Positions 41,748 to 51,059 are shown, numbered from the stretch's first letter. The stretch is DNA of 64,000 nt from Methylobacterium sp. E-065 (GCF_022829605.1 NZ_JAKSYD010000054.1:62001-126000); one strand, 5' to 3'. Translations and numbers: made by a program. The notes: a model not told the origin generated them from the sequence alone.

Positions 41748-42851
41748 CTAGTGCAGCGTCCGATCCGGTGCTGCCGGGAACGAAAGGCGTACCTCCGTCC
41801 CCACGCCGCTCCGGCTGTCGAGGGTGATGGTCCCGTTCTGCCGCTTCATCAGGCCGTGGACGATCGCGAGGCCCGCGCCGCGGCCGGCCTCGCGGCTGGT
41901 CTGGAACGGGGCGAGCGCCCGGGCCAGCATCTCGGGCGACATACCTTGCCCGGTATCGGCCACGAGGATGCCGACGCTGCCCTCCCCCGGATGCTGCATC
42001 GCCCGGTCGCCGGGGTCGATCCGGAAGGTCGAGAGCGTCAAAGTGCCCCCGGACGGCATCGCCTCGCAGGCATTGGCGACGAGGTGCCGCACGGCGAACT
42101 CGATCTGGGTCGGGTTGCTGATCGCCCGCGGCAGGCCGGCGGTGGGCGTGACCGTCAGGCGGATCCCGGTAGGCAGATCGGGCCCGATGCGCGCCGCGAG
42201 ATCCGCCACGATGGCATCGAGATCGACCGCCCGCACGTCCGGTGCGATGCGGCGGGAATAGGCGAGGAGCTGGCGCGTCAGGATGGCCGCCCGCTCGGTG
42301 GCGTCGGCCGAGCGGGAGATCGCCCGCTGGATGAACGGCTCCTGGCGGTCACCGAGCCGGCGCTTCAGGCCGTCGATGTAGCCGATCAGGATCTGGAGGA
42401 AGTTGTTGAACTCGTGGGCGACGCTGTTGGTCAGGAGCCCCAGCGCCTCGCGCTGCCGGGACAGGGCGAGCGCACCCTCGGCCTCGCGGCGTGTCGTGAT
42501 GTCGAGGATCTGGCCGATCCGGAACGGGGTGCCGGGCAGCGGTACCGTGGTCAGACAGGCCCAGAAACTCGTCCCGTCCGCGCGCGCCGCCGAAAATTCC
42601 TGCGCGCCGTCGCGGGCGGGATCGGGCGCGGTCGCATGCAGGGCCTGCGTGTGCGGGGCCTTGATGAGGTCGAGCCCCTGCCGGATCAGCGCCTCCGCCG
42701 GCTGCGCGGTCAGGCGTTCGAGGGCGGGGTTGGCGTGGCGAACGCGGCCCTGTGCATCGAGCAGCAGGCTCGGCGTCGGCAGGGCGTCGAAGAGCGCGCG
42801 TGCCTCGGGCGACAGCGCCTCCGCGTGGGGATCCGTCCCGGGCTGCGCCAT
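41748..42851 (-). CDS. PAS-domain sensor histidine kinase
   Basis: This 367-residue kinase has a PAS domain at about residues 17-120 (LFDALPTPSLLLDAQGRVRH ... FRIGQILDITTRREAEG). The dimerisation and phosphoacceptor helix has His146 in SVAHEFNNFLQ, and the ATPase domain shows NACEAMPSGGTLTLS (N box), VADTGQGMS (G1) and GRGAGLAIVHGLMKRQNG (G2). No membrane segment or receiver domain is present, so it is probably a cytosolic sensor signalling to a response regulator encoded elsewhere. It is 115 bases from the S24 regulator gene on the same strand. Confidence 0.92.
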   Translation of the reverse strand: MAQPGTDPHAEALSPEARALFDALPTPSLLLDAQGRVRHANPALERLTAQPAEALIRQGLDLIKAPHTQALHATAPDPARDGAQEFSAARADGTSFWACLTTVPLPGTPFRIGQILDITTRREAEGALALSRQREALGLLTNSVAHEFNNFLQILIGYIDGLKRRLGDRQEPFIQRAISRSADATERAAILTRQLLAYSRRIAPDVRAVDLDAIVADLAARIGPDLPTGIRLTVTPTAGLPRAISNPTQIEFAVRHLVANACEAMPSGGTLTLSTFRIDPGDRAMQHPGEGSVGILVADTGQGMSPEMLARALAPFQTSREAGRGAGLAIVHGLMKRQNGTITLDSRSGVGTEVRLSFPAAPDRTLH

Positions 42852-42966
42852 GCTGCGTTCGCGCTCAGCGGATGCGGGAGGCCCGCGACGGGCCAGCGAT
42901 AACGGCGAACGCCGCCGCGGCCAAGCCGTCGGTGACGATCGCGGCCTTCGGTCGGGCCGAAGGTCT

Positions 42967-43599
42967 CTATTGCCGCACCCACATCACCCGCGCCATCCAG
43001 GCGACCTCGCCGAGGTTCAGGACCCGGTCCGCGTGCTCAGGGTTCAGAGAGGCAAGCTCCACGGTCCGGGCCGTGCGCCGCCTCAGTTCCTTGGCCAGCA
43101 CTTCGCCCCCGTGCAGCCGCACCACGACGCGGTCGCCCTTGCGCACGCTGGCGGTCGGCGAGACGATCAGTACGTCGCCGTCGCGGAACAGGGGCATCAT
43201 CGAATCGCCCTGGATCTCCAGCGCGAAGGCGCGCTCCTCGCCGAGATCCGGGAACTCGATCTCCTCCCAGCCGGCACCGCCGGTGGGCATGCCCTCATCG
43301 GTGAACAGGCGACCGGCGCCGGCCTGGGTCAGACCGATCAGCGGGACCATGGTGCGGGCCGGGATCTCCCGCGCCTCGATCAGCCGCAGGAACTCGTCCA
43401 GGCTGGAGCCGGTCGCCGCCAGAACCTTCGAGACTGATTCCGTCGAGGGCCAGCGCTTGCGCCCGTCCGCACCGACGCGCTTGGAGCGGTTGAAGCTCGT
43501 CGCATCGAGTCCGGCCCGGCGGGCAAGGCCCGAGGCCGAATAACCGTGCCGTTCGGCGAGCCGGTCGATGGCGTTCCAGATCTGCTCGTGCGACAGCAT
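42967..43599 (-). CDS. S24/LexA-like repressor with helix-turn-helix
   Basis: This 210-residue protein has an N-terminal Cro/CI-type helix-turn-helix (residues 5-75) and a C-terminal S24 peptidase domain. The nucleophile is Ser133 (IQGDSMMPLF) and the general base is Lys170 (EVLAKELRR), with the same 37-residue spacing as in LexA. A probable self-cleavage Ala-Gly lies at 95-96 (TQAGAGRL). It may be an autocleaving repressor of DNA damage or stress genes. The ATG at 43599 begins MLSHEQIWNAID; an upstream extension is not conserved. It is not the canonical LexA, whose DNA-binding domain differs. Confidence 0.88.
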   Translation of the reverse strand: MLSHEQIWNAIDRLAERHGYSASGLARRAGLDATSFNRSKRVGADGRKRWPSTESVSKVLAATGSSLDEFLRLIEAREIPARTMVPLIGLTQAGAGRLFTDEGMPTGGAGWEEIEFPDLGEERAFALEIQGDSMMPLFRDGDVLIVSPTASVRKGDRVVVRLHGGEVLAKELRRRTARTVELASLNPEHADRVLNLGEVAWMARVMWVRQ

Positions 43600-43912
43600 G
43601 GCGGACTCGAAGGCTTCACCGTGAGCGGGCCGGCGCCTCCATCCTGCCAGCTTGAGGCTGACCGTCGTAGGGGCACGGAGACGATATCCCGCCGGGCAGG
43701 GCCGGCACCCCGCGGTTACGCACGGAAACATCAGACTTGCCGCGGCCGAGGCCTGACACTCCGGCCCGGACGTTGCTCTATGACGCGCCGCCTAGTCGTA
43801 GGAAAGTAGAACTATAGGCGGCAGATTGCAATCGCTCCTCGAATCGCGGGGCGTCTCGGTGTTGCCGCAGGTCGGCGGCACCTCTATCCACGCCACGGTT
43901 CGGGGAGCTTCG
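43600..43912. other. Divergent control region with an inverted repeat
   Basis: No gene is seen in these 313 bases. They separate the S24 repressor from the DUF952-pyrD pair. GCCGCCTA at 43787-43794 and TAGGCGGC at 43815-43822 form an 8-base inverted repeat with a 20-base spacer, a possible operator or stem-loop about 90-125 bases before the DUF952 start. Confidence 0.45.
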
Positions 43913-44263
43913 ATGGCGCTCATCTATAAGATCTGTCCGCGTGATCTGTGGCGTGAGGCCGAGGCCGCGGGGCGGTTCGAGGGTGCCCCGATCGACCGCC
44001 AGGACGGCTTCATCCACTTCTCCACCGCGGCGCAGGCGGCCGAGACGGCGGCCCGCCACTTCGCCGGGCAGGCCGATCTGCTCCTGGTCGCTGTCGACGC
44101 GGAAGCTCTTGGCGACGCCCTGCGTTACGAGCCGTCGCGGGGCGGCGATCTGTTCCCGCATCTCTACGGCCCGCTCCTCCTCGATGCCGTGAAATCGGTA
44201 GATGCGCTGCCCCGCGATGCGGAAGGCCGCCACGTCTTCCCGGCCGGGCTCCTGCCGGCATGA
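43913..44263 (+). CDS. DUF952 domain-containing protein
   Basis: This 116-residue protein is a full-length DUF952 member: [20 protein letters not shown], then the conserved [38 protein letters not shown] and the C-terminal [13 protein letters not shown]. The family is structurally related to ADP-ribosyltransferase-like folds, but no activity is known. The ATG at 43913 is the first that gives the conserved N-terminus; a TTG further upstream adds unconserved residues. Its stop overlaps the pyrD start as ATGA, so the two are translationally coupled. Confidence 0.9.
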   Translation: MALIYKICPRDLWREAEAAGRFEGAPIDRQDGFIHFSTAAQAAETAARHFAGQADLLLVAVDAEALGDALRYEPSRGGDLFPHLYGPLLLDAVKSVDALPRDAEGRHVFPAGLLPA

Positions 44264-45336
44264 TCGGCGCCGTCTTTCCGCTCGTCCGGCCGCTGCTCCA
44301 CCGCCTCGACGCGGAGCGCGCGCACGATCTGACCCTGCGCGCCCTCGCGCTGATGCCGGACGGACGCCGGCCCGACGACGATCCGCGTCTGGCCGTCGAA
44401 CTCCTCGGTCGCCGGTTTCCCAATCCGGTCGGGCTCGCCGCCGGCTTCGACAAGGGGGCGCGGGTACCGGACGCGCTGCTCGGCCTGGGCTTCGGCTTCG
44501 TGGAGGTCGGCGGCGTCGTGCCGCAGCCTCAGCCGGGCAATCCGCAGCCGCGGGTCTTCCGTCTCACCGCCGACCGCGCGGTGATCAACCGCTACGGCCT
44601 GAACAGCGAGGGGCTGGCGGTCGTGGCCGCCCGCCTGCGCGCCCGGGCCGGCCGGCCCGGCATCGTCGGCGTCAATATCGGGGCCAACAAGGAGTCGGCC
44701 GATCGCCTGGGCGATTACGCGGCGTGCACATCCACCCTGGCGCCGCTGGTCGATTTCGTCACCGTCAACGTATCCTCGCCGAACACGCCGGGCCTGCGCG
44801 ATCTCCAGGGCGAGGCGTTCCTGGACGATCTGCTCGCCCGCACGGTCGAGGCCCGGGACGCGACCGGCGCATCCGCGGCGATCCTGCTGAAGATCGCCCC
44901 CGACATGGCGCCGGACGCCCTTGACGCCGTCTGCGCGACCGCCCGGCGCCGGGGCGTGCAGGCGCTGGTCGTCTCGAACACCACGGTGGCGCGCCCTTCC
45001 AGCCTCGTCGAGCAGGGGCTCGCCCGGGAGACCGGCGGGCTCTCGGGCCGGCCCCTGTTCGGGCCGGCGACGCGGATGCTCGCCCAGGCACGGCTGCGCC
45101 TCGGCACCGACCTCCCGCTGATCGGCGTCGGCGGCGTCGACTCGGCCGAGGCCGCCTGGACCAAGATCCTGGCCGGCGCGAGCCTCGTGCAGCTCTACTC
45201 GGCCCTGGTGTATGACGGGCCGGGTCTCGTCGGGCGCATCAAGGCAGGGTTGCTGGAGCGGATGAACCGGGCGGGCGTGACGCGACTCGACGCGTTGGTT
45301 GGCCGCGATGCGGAAGACCTCGCCCGGGCCGCGTAA
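44260..45336 (+). CDS. pyrD: Dihydroorotate dehydrogenase (quinone), class 2
   Basis: This 358-residue flavoenzyme oxidises dihydroorotate to orotate in pyrimidine synthesis and passes electrons to quinone. The N-terminal amphipathic helix ([20 protein letters not shown]) is the membrane-docking part of class 2 enzymes. Catalytic and FMN motifs follow: [31 protein letters not shown], the active-site serine in [15 protein letters not shown], and the C-terminal [13 protein letters not shown]. It overlaps the DUF952 gene by 4 bases. Confidence 0.96.
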   Translation: MIGAVFPLVRPLLHRLDAERAHDLTLRALALMPDGRRPDDDPRLAVELLGRRFPNPVGLAAGFDKGARVPDALLGLGFGFVEVGGVVPQPQPGNPQPRVFRLTADRAVINRYGLNSEGLAVVAARLRARAGRPGIVGVNIGANKESADRLGDYAACTSTLAPLVDFVTVNVSSPNTPGLRDLQGEAFLDDLLARTVEARDATGASAAILLKIAPDMAPDALDAVCATARRRGVQALVVSNTTVARPSSLVEQGLARETGGLSGRPLFGPATRMLAQARLRLGTDLPLIGVGGVDSAEAAWTKILAGASLVQLYSALVYDGPGLVGRIKAGLLERMNRAGVTRLDALVGRDAEDLARAA

Positions 45337-45494
45337 ATACCTTTGACCTTTCCTTAGAAAAACTTTGCACAACGGGCGTTTAGCCTGTGTCCCGTGCATG
45401 AGGGGCCTGCGCGCGCACGCCATTGTGAGGGCGGCGCGGACACGCTTATCTCGCGGTTGCGAGATCGCTCGCGTCATCAATTCCAGGACGGTTC
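45337..45494. other. Probable promoter region of the formate dehydrogenase pair
   Basis: No gene is present in these 158 bases. The first part is AT-richer than the coding DNA around it and includes TTTGACCTTTCC and AAAAACTTTGCAC, which suggest a promoter, but no -35/-10 pair is convincing enough to call. Confidence 0.35.
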
Positions 45495-47792
45495 ATGGCC
45501 CAGTCTGAAGGGTCTTCCAAGCGCTCCTCCGCCGCCGGCGGCTGGGGTGCTCTGAAGAGCTGCGGCAAGCACCTGCTCAGCAGCCGCGCACCCCTGACGG
45601 GCGCCCGCGCCCTGCTGAAGGCGAACCAGCCCGACGGGTTCGATTGCCCCGGCTGCGCCTGGGGTGACCCGGAGCACGGCTCGTCGTTCGAGTTCTGCGA
45701 GAACGGCGTGAAGGCCGTCTCCTGGGAGGCGACCGACAAGCGCGCGCCGCCGTCCTTCTTCGCCAAGCACACCCTCACCGAGCTGCGGACCTGGAGCGAC
45801 TACGCCCTCGAGGGCGAGGGTCGCCTCACGCACCCGCTGGGTTACGACGCGGCGAGCGACCGCTACCTGCCGGTGAGCTGGGACGAGGCCTTCGCGGAGA
45901 TCGGCGCGGAACTCCGCGGGCTCGACCACCCGGATCAGGCCGAGTTCTACACCTCGGGCCGCGCCTCGAACGAGGCCGCCTACATCTACCAGCTGTTCGC
46001 CCGCGCCTACGGGACCAACAACTTCCCCGACTGCTCGAACATGTGCCACGAGGCCAGCGGCGTGGCCCTCGTCGATGCGATCGGCATCGGCAAGGGCACG
46101 GTGCTGCTGGAGGATTTCGAGAAGGCGGATGCGATCTTCTGCGTCGGCCAGAATCCCGGCACCAACCATCCGCGCATGCTCGGCGACCTGCGCCGGGCAG
46201 CCGAGCGCGGCGCCGAGATCGTGGTGCTGAACCCGGTGCGCGAGCGCGGGCTGGAGCGTTTTGCCGACCCGCAGAACACCGTCGAGATGCTGCGCGGTTC
46301 GAGCGGCGCGATCGCCAGTCACTACCTGCAGCCGCGCTCCGGCGGCGACATGGCGGCGTTCCGGGGCATCGCCAAGATCGTATTCGCCCGCGACGCCGAG
46401 GCGCTGGCGGCCGGCCGGCCCTCGCTCCTCGACCGGGCGTTCGTTGAGCACCACACCGCGGGGCTCGACGCCTACCGCGCCGCCGTCGAGGCGACCGCCT
46501 GGGATGCGATCCTCGACCAGTCGGGCCTCACGATGGACGAGATCGCCGCGATGGCGGATGTCTATCTCGGAGCTCAGCGGGTCATCGCGACCTGGGCCAT
46601 GGGCGTGACCCAGCATCGGCACTCGGTGGCGACGATCCGCGAGATCACCAACCTCCTGCTCCTGCGCGGCCATATCGGCCGACCCGGCGCGGGGCTCTGC
46701 CCGGTGCGCGGCCATTCCAACGTGCAGGGGGATCGGACGGTCGGCATCAACGAGCGGCCGCCGGCGGACTTCCTCGATGCGCTGGAGCGGCATTTCGGGG
46801 TCGCCATGCCGCGCCGGCACGGCCACAACGTGCTGGCGGCGATCCGGGCCATGCGTGACGGAACGTCCAAGGCCTTCATCGGGCTCGGCGGCAACTTCTT
46901 GCGGGCGACACCCGATACCCCGGTGGTGGCGCAGGCGCTGGCCTCCTGCCGGCTCACCGTGCACATCGCCACGAAGCTCAACCACGGCCATCTCGTGCCG
47001 GGCGCGGTCGGCTACCTGCTGCCCTGCCTCGGCCGCACCGAGATCGACCGGAACGCGGAGGGCAAGACCCAGATCGTGACCGTCGAGGATTCGATGAGTA
47101 TGGTCCACGGCTCGGGCGGCATCAACAAGCCGGCCTCGAAGGAGTTGCGCTCGGAGATCGCCATCATCGCCGGCATCGCTGCGGCGACGGTCGGTACCGC
47201 GACGATCGACTGGGCCGGGTTCGCGGCCGATTACGACCGGATCCGGGAAGCGATCGGCGCCACGATCCCAGGCTTTTCCGACTACAACAGCCGGGTCCGC
47301 AAGCCACGCGGCTTCAAGCTCCGCAATCTCGCGGCCGAGCGGGTGTTCGAGACCGCAAACGGCCGGGCCAATTTCTCCGCCGATGCCCTGCCGGCCGAGA
47401 CCGAGCATCAGGCGGCGCGGAAGACGAACGACACCTTCGTGCTGCAGACCTTCCGCAGCCACGACCAGTACAACACCACGATCTACGGTCTGGATGATCG
47501 CTACCGGGGAGTCTACGGCGAGCGCCGCGTGGTGTTTGCCCATCCCGAAGACCTCGCGGAGATCCGCGACCGGCTCGGCGAGCGCGTCGACATCGTCGGG
47601 ACGCACGACGACGGCATTACCCGGCGCGCGGAGGATTTCCGCCTCGTGCCGTTCGACATGCCCCGCGGTGCGCTGGCAGGTTACTATCCGGAGCTGAACG
47701 TGCTCGTGCCGCTCTCGACCTTCGGCGAGAAGAGCGACACGCCGACCTCCAAATCGGTGCTGGTGACGCTTGAGGCGCGCGCGGCGGCGTGA
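45495..47792 (+). CDS. fdh4A: FdhF/YdeP-family molybdopterin formate dehydrogenase (Fdh4A-like)
   Basis: This 765-residue protein is a molybdopterin oxidoreductase of the FdhF/YdeP family. Near the N-terminus Cys51, Cys54 and Cys68 (DCPGCAWGDPEH, FEFCENG) probably help bind a [4Fe-4S] cluster. Cys184 in SNMCHEASGVAL is the expected molybdenum or tungsten ligand, and cofactor-binding segments such as FCVGQNPGTNHPRML and VRGHSNVQGDRTVGI follow. In methylotrophic Methylobacterium a protein of this type (Fdh4) is important for formate oxidation. The symbol is inferred from family and organism. Its stop overlaps the next start by 4 bases. Confidence 0.8.
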   Translation: MAQSEGSSKRSSAAGGWGALKSCGKHLLSSRAPLTGARALLKANQPDGFDCPGCAWGDPEHGSSFEFCENGVKAVSWEATDKRAPPSFFAKHTLTELRTWSDYALEGEGRLTHPLGYDAASDRYLPVSWDEAFAEIGAELRGLDHPDQAEFYTSGRASNEAAYIYQLFARAYGTNNFPDCSNMCHEASGVALVDAIGIGKGTVLLEDFEKADAIFCVGQNPGTNHPRMLGDLRRAAERGAEIVVLNPVRERGLERFADPQNTVEMLRGSSGAIASHYLQPRSGGDMAAFRGIAKIVFARDAEALAAGRPSLLDRAFVEHHTAGLDAYRAAVEATAWDAILDQSGLTMDEIAAMADVYLGAQRVIATWAMGVTQHRHSVATIREITNLLLLRGHIGRPGAGLCPVRGHSNVQGDRTVGINERPPADFLDALERHFGVAMPRRHGHNVLAAIRAMRDGTSKAFIGLGGNFLRATPDTPVVAQALASCRLTVHIATKLNHGHLVPGAVGYLLPCLGRTEIDRNAEGKTQIVTVEDSMSMVHGSGGINKPASKELRSEIAIIAGIAAATVGTATIDWAGFAADYDRIREAIGATIPGFSDYNSRVRKPRGFKLRNLAAERVFETANGRANFSADALPAETEHQAARKTNDTFVLQTFRSHDQYNTTIYGLDDRYRGVYGERRVVFAHPEDLAEIRDRLGERVDIVGTHDDGITRRAEDFRLVPFDMPRGALAGYYPELNVLVPLSTFGEKSDTPTSKSVLVTLEARAAA

Positions 47793-48070
47793 GCGAATCG
47801 CCCGAGGAAGCGGCGTTCGTCGCGGCCCTCGACCGGGTCGCGGCGGCCTATCCGGCGCTGAAGCCCCTGGAAACCGGCCTCCTGGCGGCGCTCGATCTGG
47901 GACTGCCGGGCGACAGCCGTGCCTTCGCGCGGACTTTCGCGGTGGAGCACGCGCTCGTGCTGCGGGCGTTGGCCGAGCTTGAGGAACTGGGCCACATCGC
48001 CGTCACGGCGCGGGACGAGCGGACGCAGCGGACGCGGTTTACGGCGGTCGGTGCGAATCAGCCGCTATAA
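47789..48070 (+). CDS. Small partner of the formate dehydrogenase (Fdh4B-like)
   Basis: This 93-residue protein begins at a GTG that overlaps the dehydrogenase stop (GTGA). It is mostly helical, with AFVAALDRVAAAYPALKPLE at the start. The part from about residue 45 (DSRAFARTFAVEHALVLRAL, then AELEELGHIAVTARDER) resembles a winged-helix fold ending in a beta hairpin. I do not recognise a named domain. The coupled translation implies that it works with the dehydrogenase, as a subunit, maturation factor or regulator. The name Fdh4B rests on position only. Confidence 0.65.
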   Translation: MSESPEEAAFVAALDRVAAAYPALKPLETGLLAALDLGLPGDSRAFARTFAVEHALVLRALAELEELGHIAVTARDERTQRTRFTAVGANQPL

Positions 48071-48085
48071 CCAGTCTGCTCCCTT

Positions 48086-48106
48086 CCTCCCCTACAGCGG
48101 GGGAGG
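48086..48106. terminator. Hairpin at a convergent junction, similar to the 61.4-kb repeat
   Basis: CCTCCCC and GGGGAGG pair around a 7-base loop in the gap between two converging genes. It resembles the outer hairpin of the element at 61402-61571, so it may be a solitary repeat unit that now serves as a bidirectional terminator. Confidence 0.45.
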
Positions 48107-48135
48107 CAGACCCGCGCAACCGTCCGCCCCGCTCC

Positions 48136-49029
48136 TCAGAACCCCTTCGCCTTGATGGCTTCCGCCCAGGTCACGGCGCGGCGGTTCACGCCGAGATGCT
48201 GGCGCTCGTAGAGCCGGCCCTCCAGCTTGATCGCGCCGCGCTTGGCGTATTCCGGCCGCTCGAATGCCTCGATCACGAGCTTGGCCCGGCGCACCTCCTC
48301 CTCGGTCGGTGCGAACGAGGTGTTGGCAGGCTCCAACTGGGTCGGGTGAATCAGGGTCTTGCCGTCGAAGCCGAGGTCTCGGGCCTGCCGGCATTCCTCC
48401 CGGCAGCCCTCGGTGTCGGCGATGTCGTTGTAGACGCCGTCGAGGATCGCCAGGCCCTCGGCCCGGGCGGCGGCCAAAGCCATCATTATCCAGGGCAGCA
48501 TCGGCACGCGGCCGGGCACGATCTTGGCCCAGGTGTCCTTGGCGAGGTCGTTGGTGCCGAGCACGAGGCAGGTCAGGCGGTTGCGCGGATCGCGCTTGGC
48601 CCGGGCGATCTCCTGGATGTTGAGGATCGAAGCGGGCGTCTCGATCATCGCCCAGATCGCGAGGTCGTCCGGTGCATCGAGGGATTCCAGCCGGTCTGCG
48701 ATGCTCTCCAGCACCGCCGGTGACGACACCTTCGGCATCAGGATCGCGTCGGGCTTGGCCTCGATGGCGGCATGGAGATCCGCCTCGCCCCAGGGGGTCT
48801 GTGGCGCGTTGACCCGGATCACAAGCTCCCGGCTGCCGTATTCCCCGCCTTTGACAGCCGCGCAGACCTGCGTGCGGGCGAGTTCCTTCTCCTCCGGGCC
48901 GACTGCGTCCTCGAGATCGAGGATGATGCTGTCCACCGGCAGCGTCTTCGCCTTGTCGAGCGCCCGCTGGTTCGAGCCGGGCATGTAGAGCACGCTCCGG
49001 CGCAGGCGCAGGTCGGTCGTCAGGGCCAT
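48136..49029 (-). CDS. HpcH/HpaI aldolase/citrate lyase family CoA-ester lyase (CitE-like)
   Basis: This 297-residue TIM-barrel protein belongs to the CitE-like group, which cleaves or hydrolyses malyl-, citramalyl- or methylmalyl-CoA type esters. Motifs are LRRSVLYMPGSNQRALDKAK, DSIILDLEDAVGPEEKE (metal-binding Asp and Glu region), ILMPKVSSPA, IWAMIETPASILN and the CoA-binding FDGKTLIHPTQLEPANTSF. It is unlike the serine-cycle malyl-CoA lyase in its N-terminus and is more likely a second paralogue such as a malyl-CoA thioesterase or citramalyl-CoA lyase. The exact substrate cannot be decided. Confidence 0.85.
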   Translation of the reverse strand: MALTTDLRLRRSVLYMPGSNQRALDKAKTLPVDSIILDLEDAVGPEEKELARTQVCAAVKGGEYGSRELVIRVNAPQTPWGEADLHAAIEAKPDAILMPKVSSPAVLESIADRLESLDAPDDLAIWAMIETPASILNIQEIARAKRDPRNRLTCLVLGTNDLAKDTWAKIVPGRVPMLPWIMMALAAARAEGLAILDGVYNDIADTEGCREECRQARDLGFDGKTLIHPTQLEPANTSFAPTEEEVRRAKLVIEAFERPEYAKRGAIKLEGRLYERQHLGVNRRAVTWAEAIKAKGF

Positions 49030-49245
49030 GGGCTTCTCCCGCGTGCGGCCGCTCGCGCGGCCCGTCGTCGTTGCAGTGCACCCTAAAGCACGTCACGCAG
49101 CGCGCCACACCCCAGAAGTACGGTTTCGTGAGTTCCGCCCCGGTTTGATACGACCTCAATTGTCGGGAGTCTAAGCCGCGGTTTGGTCATGTTCAGGCGA
49201 TTAAAGGCGGCCCGTATTCAAATCTCGGATTCTGGAATCTCTGAT

Positions 49246-49599
49246 ATGCGCAAAGTTCTGGCCGCCCTCGTTCTGGTCGGCGCGCTCGCCGTGCCGGAAG
49301 TGGCCGGCGCGCAGAGCCGGACGACACTCGGTGTCGGCTCCGGGGCCGTTGCGGGCGCGCTGGTCGGCGGCCCGATCGGTGCCGTGGCGGGGGCTGTGGT
49401 TGGCGGCTTCGTCGGCAATTCGACGGAACGGCGGCACCGCCGCGTGCGGCGCGGCCGCCGCGACAGCAATGCGGCTTCGCGGCGACCCCTCCAGCGCCGG
49501 GCGGAGGCCGCGGTACCGCGGGAGGCGCCTTCCGTGAAACGATCCGCAGCGGCAGACGCGCCCGCCCCCGTCGCCACCACGTGGAAGGATCCGCGCTGA
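49246..49599 (+). CDS. Secreted glycine-zipper protein
   Basis: This 117-residue protein has a signal peptide (RKVLAALVLVGALAVPEVAGA). A glycine-zipper segment with repeated G/A-x3-G spacing follows (VGSGAVAGALVGGPIGAVAG, then AVVGGFVGN), typical of outer membrane or membrane-inserting small proteins. The C-terminal half is very basic and low in complexity (RRHRRVRRGRRD and further arginines). The ATG at 49246 starts the signal peptide; a longer in-frame start upstream is less plausible. A 216-base gap separates it from the divergent lyase gene. The function is unknown. Confidence 0.75.
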   Translation: MRKVLAALVLVGALAVPEVAGAQSRTTLGVGSGAVAGALVGGPIGAVAGAVVGGFVGNSTERRHRRVRRGRRDSNAASRRPLQRRAEAAVPREAPSVKRSAAADAPAPVATTWKDPR

Positions 49600-49608
49600 C
49601 AGGGCGTC

Positions 49609-50973
49609 TCAGGCTGCATTCCGAAGCGATTGCGGGACATCGGACGTGAAGGTGGCGCGGGCGAGCGCCGGATACGCGACGGCCTGACCGACACCCCGGG
49701 CGCCCAGGAACGCCACGAAGGCGAGCCAAAGCCCGAAATTGCCGAGGCCGAGCGCTTGCACCAGCGCCAGCGTCGCGCCGTAGAAGGCCAGGGCGCACAG
49801 CATCAGGTTGCGCATCGCCCGCGTCCAGGTCGCCCCGATATAGATCCCGTCATAGGCAAACGGCGCCGCGGCCGCGAGCGGGGCCAAAGCGGCCAGGAGC
49901 AGATAGGCCCGCGCGGTCTCGCGCACCGGTGCGTTCGTCGTGACGAAGTCGATGAAGGCGGGGCCGCCAACCAGCGACAGCAGGCTCACCCCGAGCCCGA
50001 AGCCCAGGCACCAGCGCAGGCTCAAGATGGCCGAAGCGCGGAAGGCCTCTTCGTCCCGGGCGCCCACCGCGCGCCCGCACAGTGTCTGTGCCGCCGTGGC
50101 GAAGCCATCGAGGAAGAAGCCGCAGATCAGGAAGAGATTCCACAGCACCGAATTCGCCGCCAGCACCACGTCGCCCTGCCGGGCCCCGAGCGCCGAGAAC
50201 AGGACGATGGCGGTGATCAGCGCCAGCGTCCGCAGGATCACGTCGACGTTGACGCTCAGCGTCCGGCGCAGGGCTGCGGCGTCGCGCAGGTCGCGCAGGC
50301 GCACCCGGAACGGATGCGAACCCAACCGCCCGAGGACGATCAACCCCAGCCCGAATCCCAGCGCCTCCGCGCAGACGGTGGCCAGCGCCGCCCCGGCCAG
50401 CCCCAACGCGAAGCCCAGGACCAGGGCGAGCGTCAGCCCGATATGGATCAGGTTGATCGCCACGTGGAGCAGCAGGCCGAGATCGGTCCGGCCACGGCCC
50501 AGCACCGAGCCGAGCACCCCGTAATTCGCCAGCACGAAGGGCGCCGACAGGATGCGGGTGTGAAAATAGGTGGTGAGCCCGGCGCGCACCGCGTCGCTCG
50601 CCCCGCTGATCGCGAAGGCGACCGGGCCGATCAAGCCCTGCAGGGCCACGAGGGCGAGGCCGATCAGTCCGCCCGCCGCCAGCGTCCGGGCCAGGATCCG
50701 GTCGACCTCCCGGTCATCCCGGGCGCCGACCGCCTGCGCGGTCAGCCCGGCGGTCGCCACGCGCAGGGTGCCGAAGGACCAGAAGATCGCGTCGAAGACC
50801 ACCGCGCCGAGCGCGACGGCGCCGAGCAAAGCCGCGTCGCCCAGCCGGCCGATCACCGCCGCGCCCACGAAGCCGAGCATCGGCGTCGTGACGTTGGCGA
50901 GCGTCATCGGCAGGGCGAGCGCCAGCACGCGGCGATGCGTCGGTCGGTTCAGGCGCGTGGTCACGGGCGTCAT
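49609..50973 (-). CDS. MATE family efflux transporter (DinF-like)
   Basis: This 454-residue protein has about twelve membrane segments and the MATE layout of two similar six-helix halves. It opens with RRVLALALPMTLANVTTPML, typical of DinF/NorM-like members, and the second half restarts near residue 240 after the cytoplasmic loop rich in arginine (RDLRDAAALRRTLSVNVDVI). MATE proteins export cationic drugs or metabolites using sodium or protons. The substrate is not predictable. It converges on the glycine-zipper gene with a 9-base gap. Confidence 0.92.
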   Translation of the reverse strand: MTPVTTRLNRPTHRRVLALALPMTLANVTTPMLGFVGAAVIGRLGDAALLGAVALGAVVFDAIFWSFGTLRVATAGLTAQAVGARDDREVDRILARTLAAGGLIGLALVALQGLIGPVAFAISGASDAVRAGLTTYFHTRILSAPFVLANYGVLGSVLGRGRTDLGLLLHVAINLIHIGLTLALVLGFALGLAGAALATVCAEALGFGLGLIVLGRLGSHPFRVRLRDLRDAAALRRTLSVNVDVILRTLALITAIVLFSALGARQGDVVLAANSVLWNLFLICGFFLDGFATAAQTLCGRAVGARDEEAFRASAILSLRWCLGFGLGVSLLSLVGGPAFIDFVTTNAPVRETARAYLLLAALAPLAAAAPFAYDGIYIGATWTRAMRNLMLCALAFYGATLALVQALGLGNFGLWLAFVAFLGARGVGQAVAYPALARATFTSDVPQSLRNAA

Positions 50974-51059
50974 GCCGCAAGCTTAGCGGGCGCGAACGAT
51001 TCGTGAACCCACGCGGACGCAAACGTCCCTTGAACGCGCGCTGACGCGTGGGCTGCCGG

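Noticed and set aside
42967-43599. Canonical LexA.
   Set aside because: The peptidase half fits, but the N-terminal domain is a Cro/CI-like helix-turn-helix and not the LexA winged helix.
48136-49029. Serine-cycle malyl-CoA lyase (mclA).
   Set aside because: The N-terminal and active-site segments are CitE-like and the gene is not in a serine-cycle cluster.
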